Assembly (NCBI GenBank): GCA_030066685.1 | Contig: JASJBF010000036.1 | Coordinates: forward strand, 1-58,499 | Length of the DNA: 58,499 nucleotides | Source: Kiloniellales bacterium | GTDB lineage: Bacteria; Pseudomonadota; Alphaproteobacteria; Kiloniellales; JAKSBE01 | Direction: 5' to 3' | Part shown: piece by piece, positions 58,352-58,499 of the stretch | How positions within the stretch are numbered: the first letter of the stretch is position 1 | How the letters are laid out: each line of letters starts with the position of its first letter | Program-made: the position numbers and the translations under genes | Notes under the pieces: model-generated | What the model saw: the letters and a program-made list of their open reading frames with translations, nothing else | Told to the model about the DNA's origin: nothing | Database searches by the model: none

Positions 58352-58499
58352 CCGGGGGGGCGCTCGGGGCCGGACCGGTCAGGGTGCCCAGGAAAGCGGC
58401 GATCTGGTCGAGCTGGAGGTCGGTGAGCTCCAGCGCGTTCAGCTCCTGGTGCCCCAGCCCTCCGCCCGGCGCCTTGCGGTAGTGCTCGAGAACCTCGCG
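58326..58499 (-). CDS. Probable dihaem cytochrome c peroxidase, C-terminal end (partial)
   Basis: Only the last 57 residues lie in the window; the gene begins beyond the right edge. The readable part EVLEHYRKAPGGGLGHQELN followed by ALELTDLQLDQIAAFLGTLT matches the C-terminal helix of CcpA/MauG-type proteins (a terminal EL-x-x-I-x-AFLGTLTG). It ends with a short Pro/Ala tail. The stop TGA overlaps the HAD start by 26 bases, suggesting translational coupling. This would be a second peroxidase-family gene next to the one at 32 kb. No haem motif is visible, so the call rests on the tail alone. Confidence 0.6.
   Translation of the reverse strand, partial: REVLEHYRKAPGGGLGHQELNALELTDLQLDQIAAFLGTLTGPAPSAPPDATENATQ

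Noticed and set aside
1-58499. CRISPR array or cas genes
   Set aside because: No evenly spaced repeat-spacer pattern and no Cas-like protein was found on either strand.

Overview
The window reads as a piece of chromosome from a GC-rich alphaproteobacterium, most like the Rhodospirillales/Kiloniellales type. This rests on gene families (5-guanidino-2-oxopentanoate decarboxylase-like TPP enzyme, hydrolase-OsmC fusion, fused double-ATPase peptide importer, SCO1/dihaem cytochrome genes), on a dispersed palindrome of the kind common in alphaproteobacteria, and on codon use. No ribosomal or marker gene is present, so the assignment is an inference.

The window has two halves divided near 19.7 kb. 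Positions 1-19,718 look like an ageing genomic island. They hold remnants of an IS5-type transposase and a tyrosine recombinase, a frameshifted DJ-1/PfpI gene, an RNase H-like gene with an in-frame stop, a truncated acyl-CoA ligase, and a phage-like block (AlpA regulator, HTH/DnaT-like replication protein, truncated integrase). The island ends at a 3' fragment of tRNA-Asn, the classic footprint of integrase insertion. Its intact cargo is a two-gene acyl-CoA dehydratase-activase module (5.1-10.5 kb), an acyl-CoA synthetase with an unusual 563-aa Rossmann protein (12.7-16.0 kb), Pcm, a DUF2459 lipoprotein, two membrane proteins and a 36-aa membrane peptide.

From 20 kb rightward the DNA is densely coding. 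In order: a secreted protein; an Ldh-type malate/lactate dehydrogenase; a dihaem cytochrome c with SCO1; a ketopantoate-reductase-like gene divergent from the AruI-like enzyme; a PstS-OmpA fusion and a secreted partner downstream of a near-consensus Pho box; a class V aminotransferase with a cupin; a three-gene unit of dihaem peroxidase, DAHL-domain membrane protein and FGE-fold protein; a racemase with a DapA-like aldolase; a SleB-type hydrolase; a protein ending in a FliM-like peptide; envelope proteins and a PilZ protein; a complete peptide-type ABC importer; a hydrolase-OsmC fusion; and a rightward run nudF-Sel1-cysK-alaX-sseA-GNAT with a sulfur/cysteine theme.

The right end (53.9-57.6 kb) is accessory again: an unrecognised 426-aa protein, an outer-membrane protein, a lower-GC Stv-adhesin-like gene and an IS1380-type transposase scrap. 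A HAD hydrolase and the C-terminus of a probable second dihaem peroxidase close the window. The most interesting unexplained unit is the peroxidase-DAHL-FGE operon at 32-35 kb, followed by the island-borne activase module and the Pho-box/PstS-OmpA unit.
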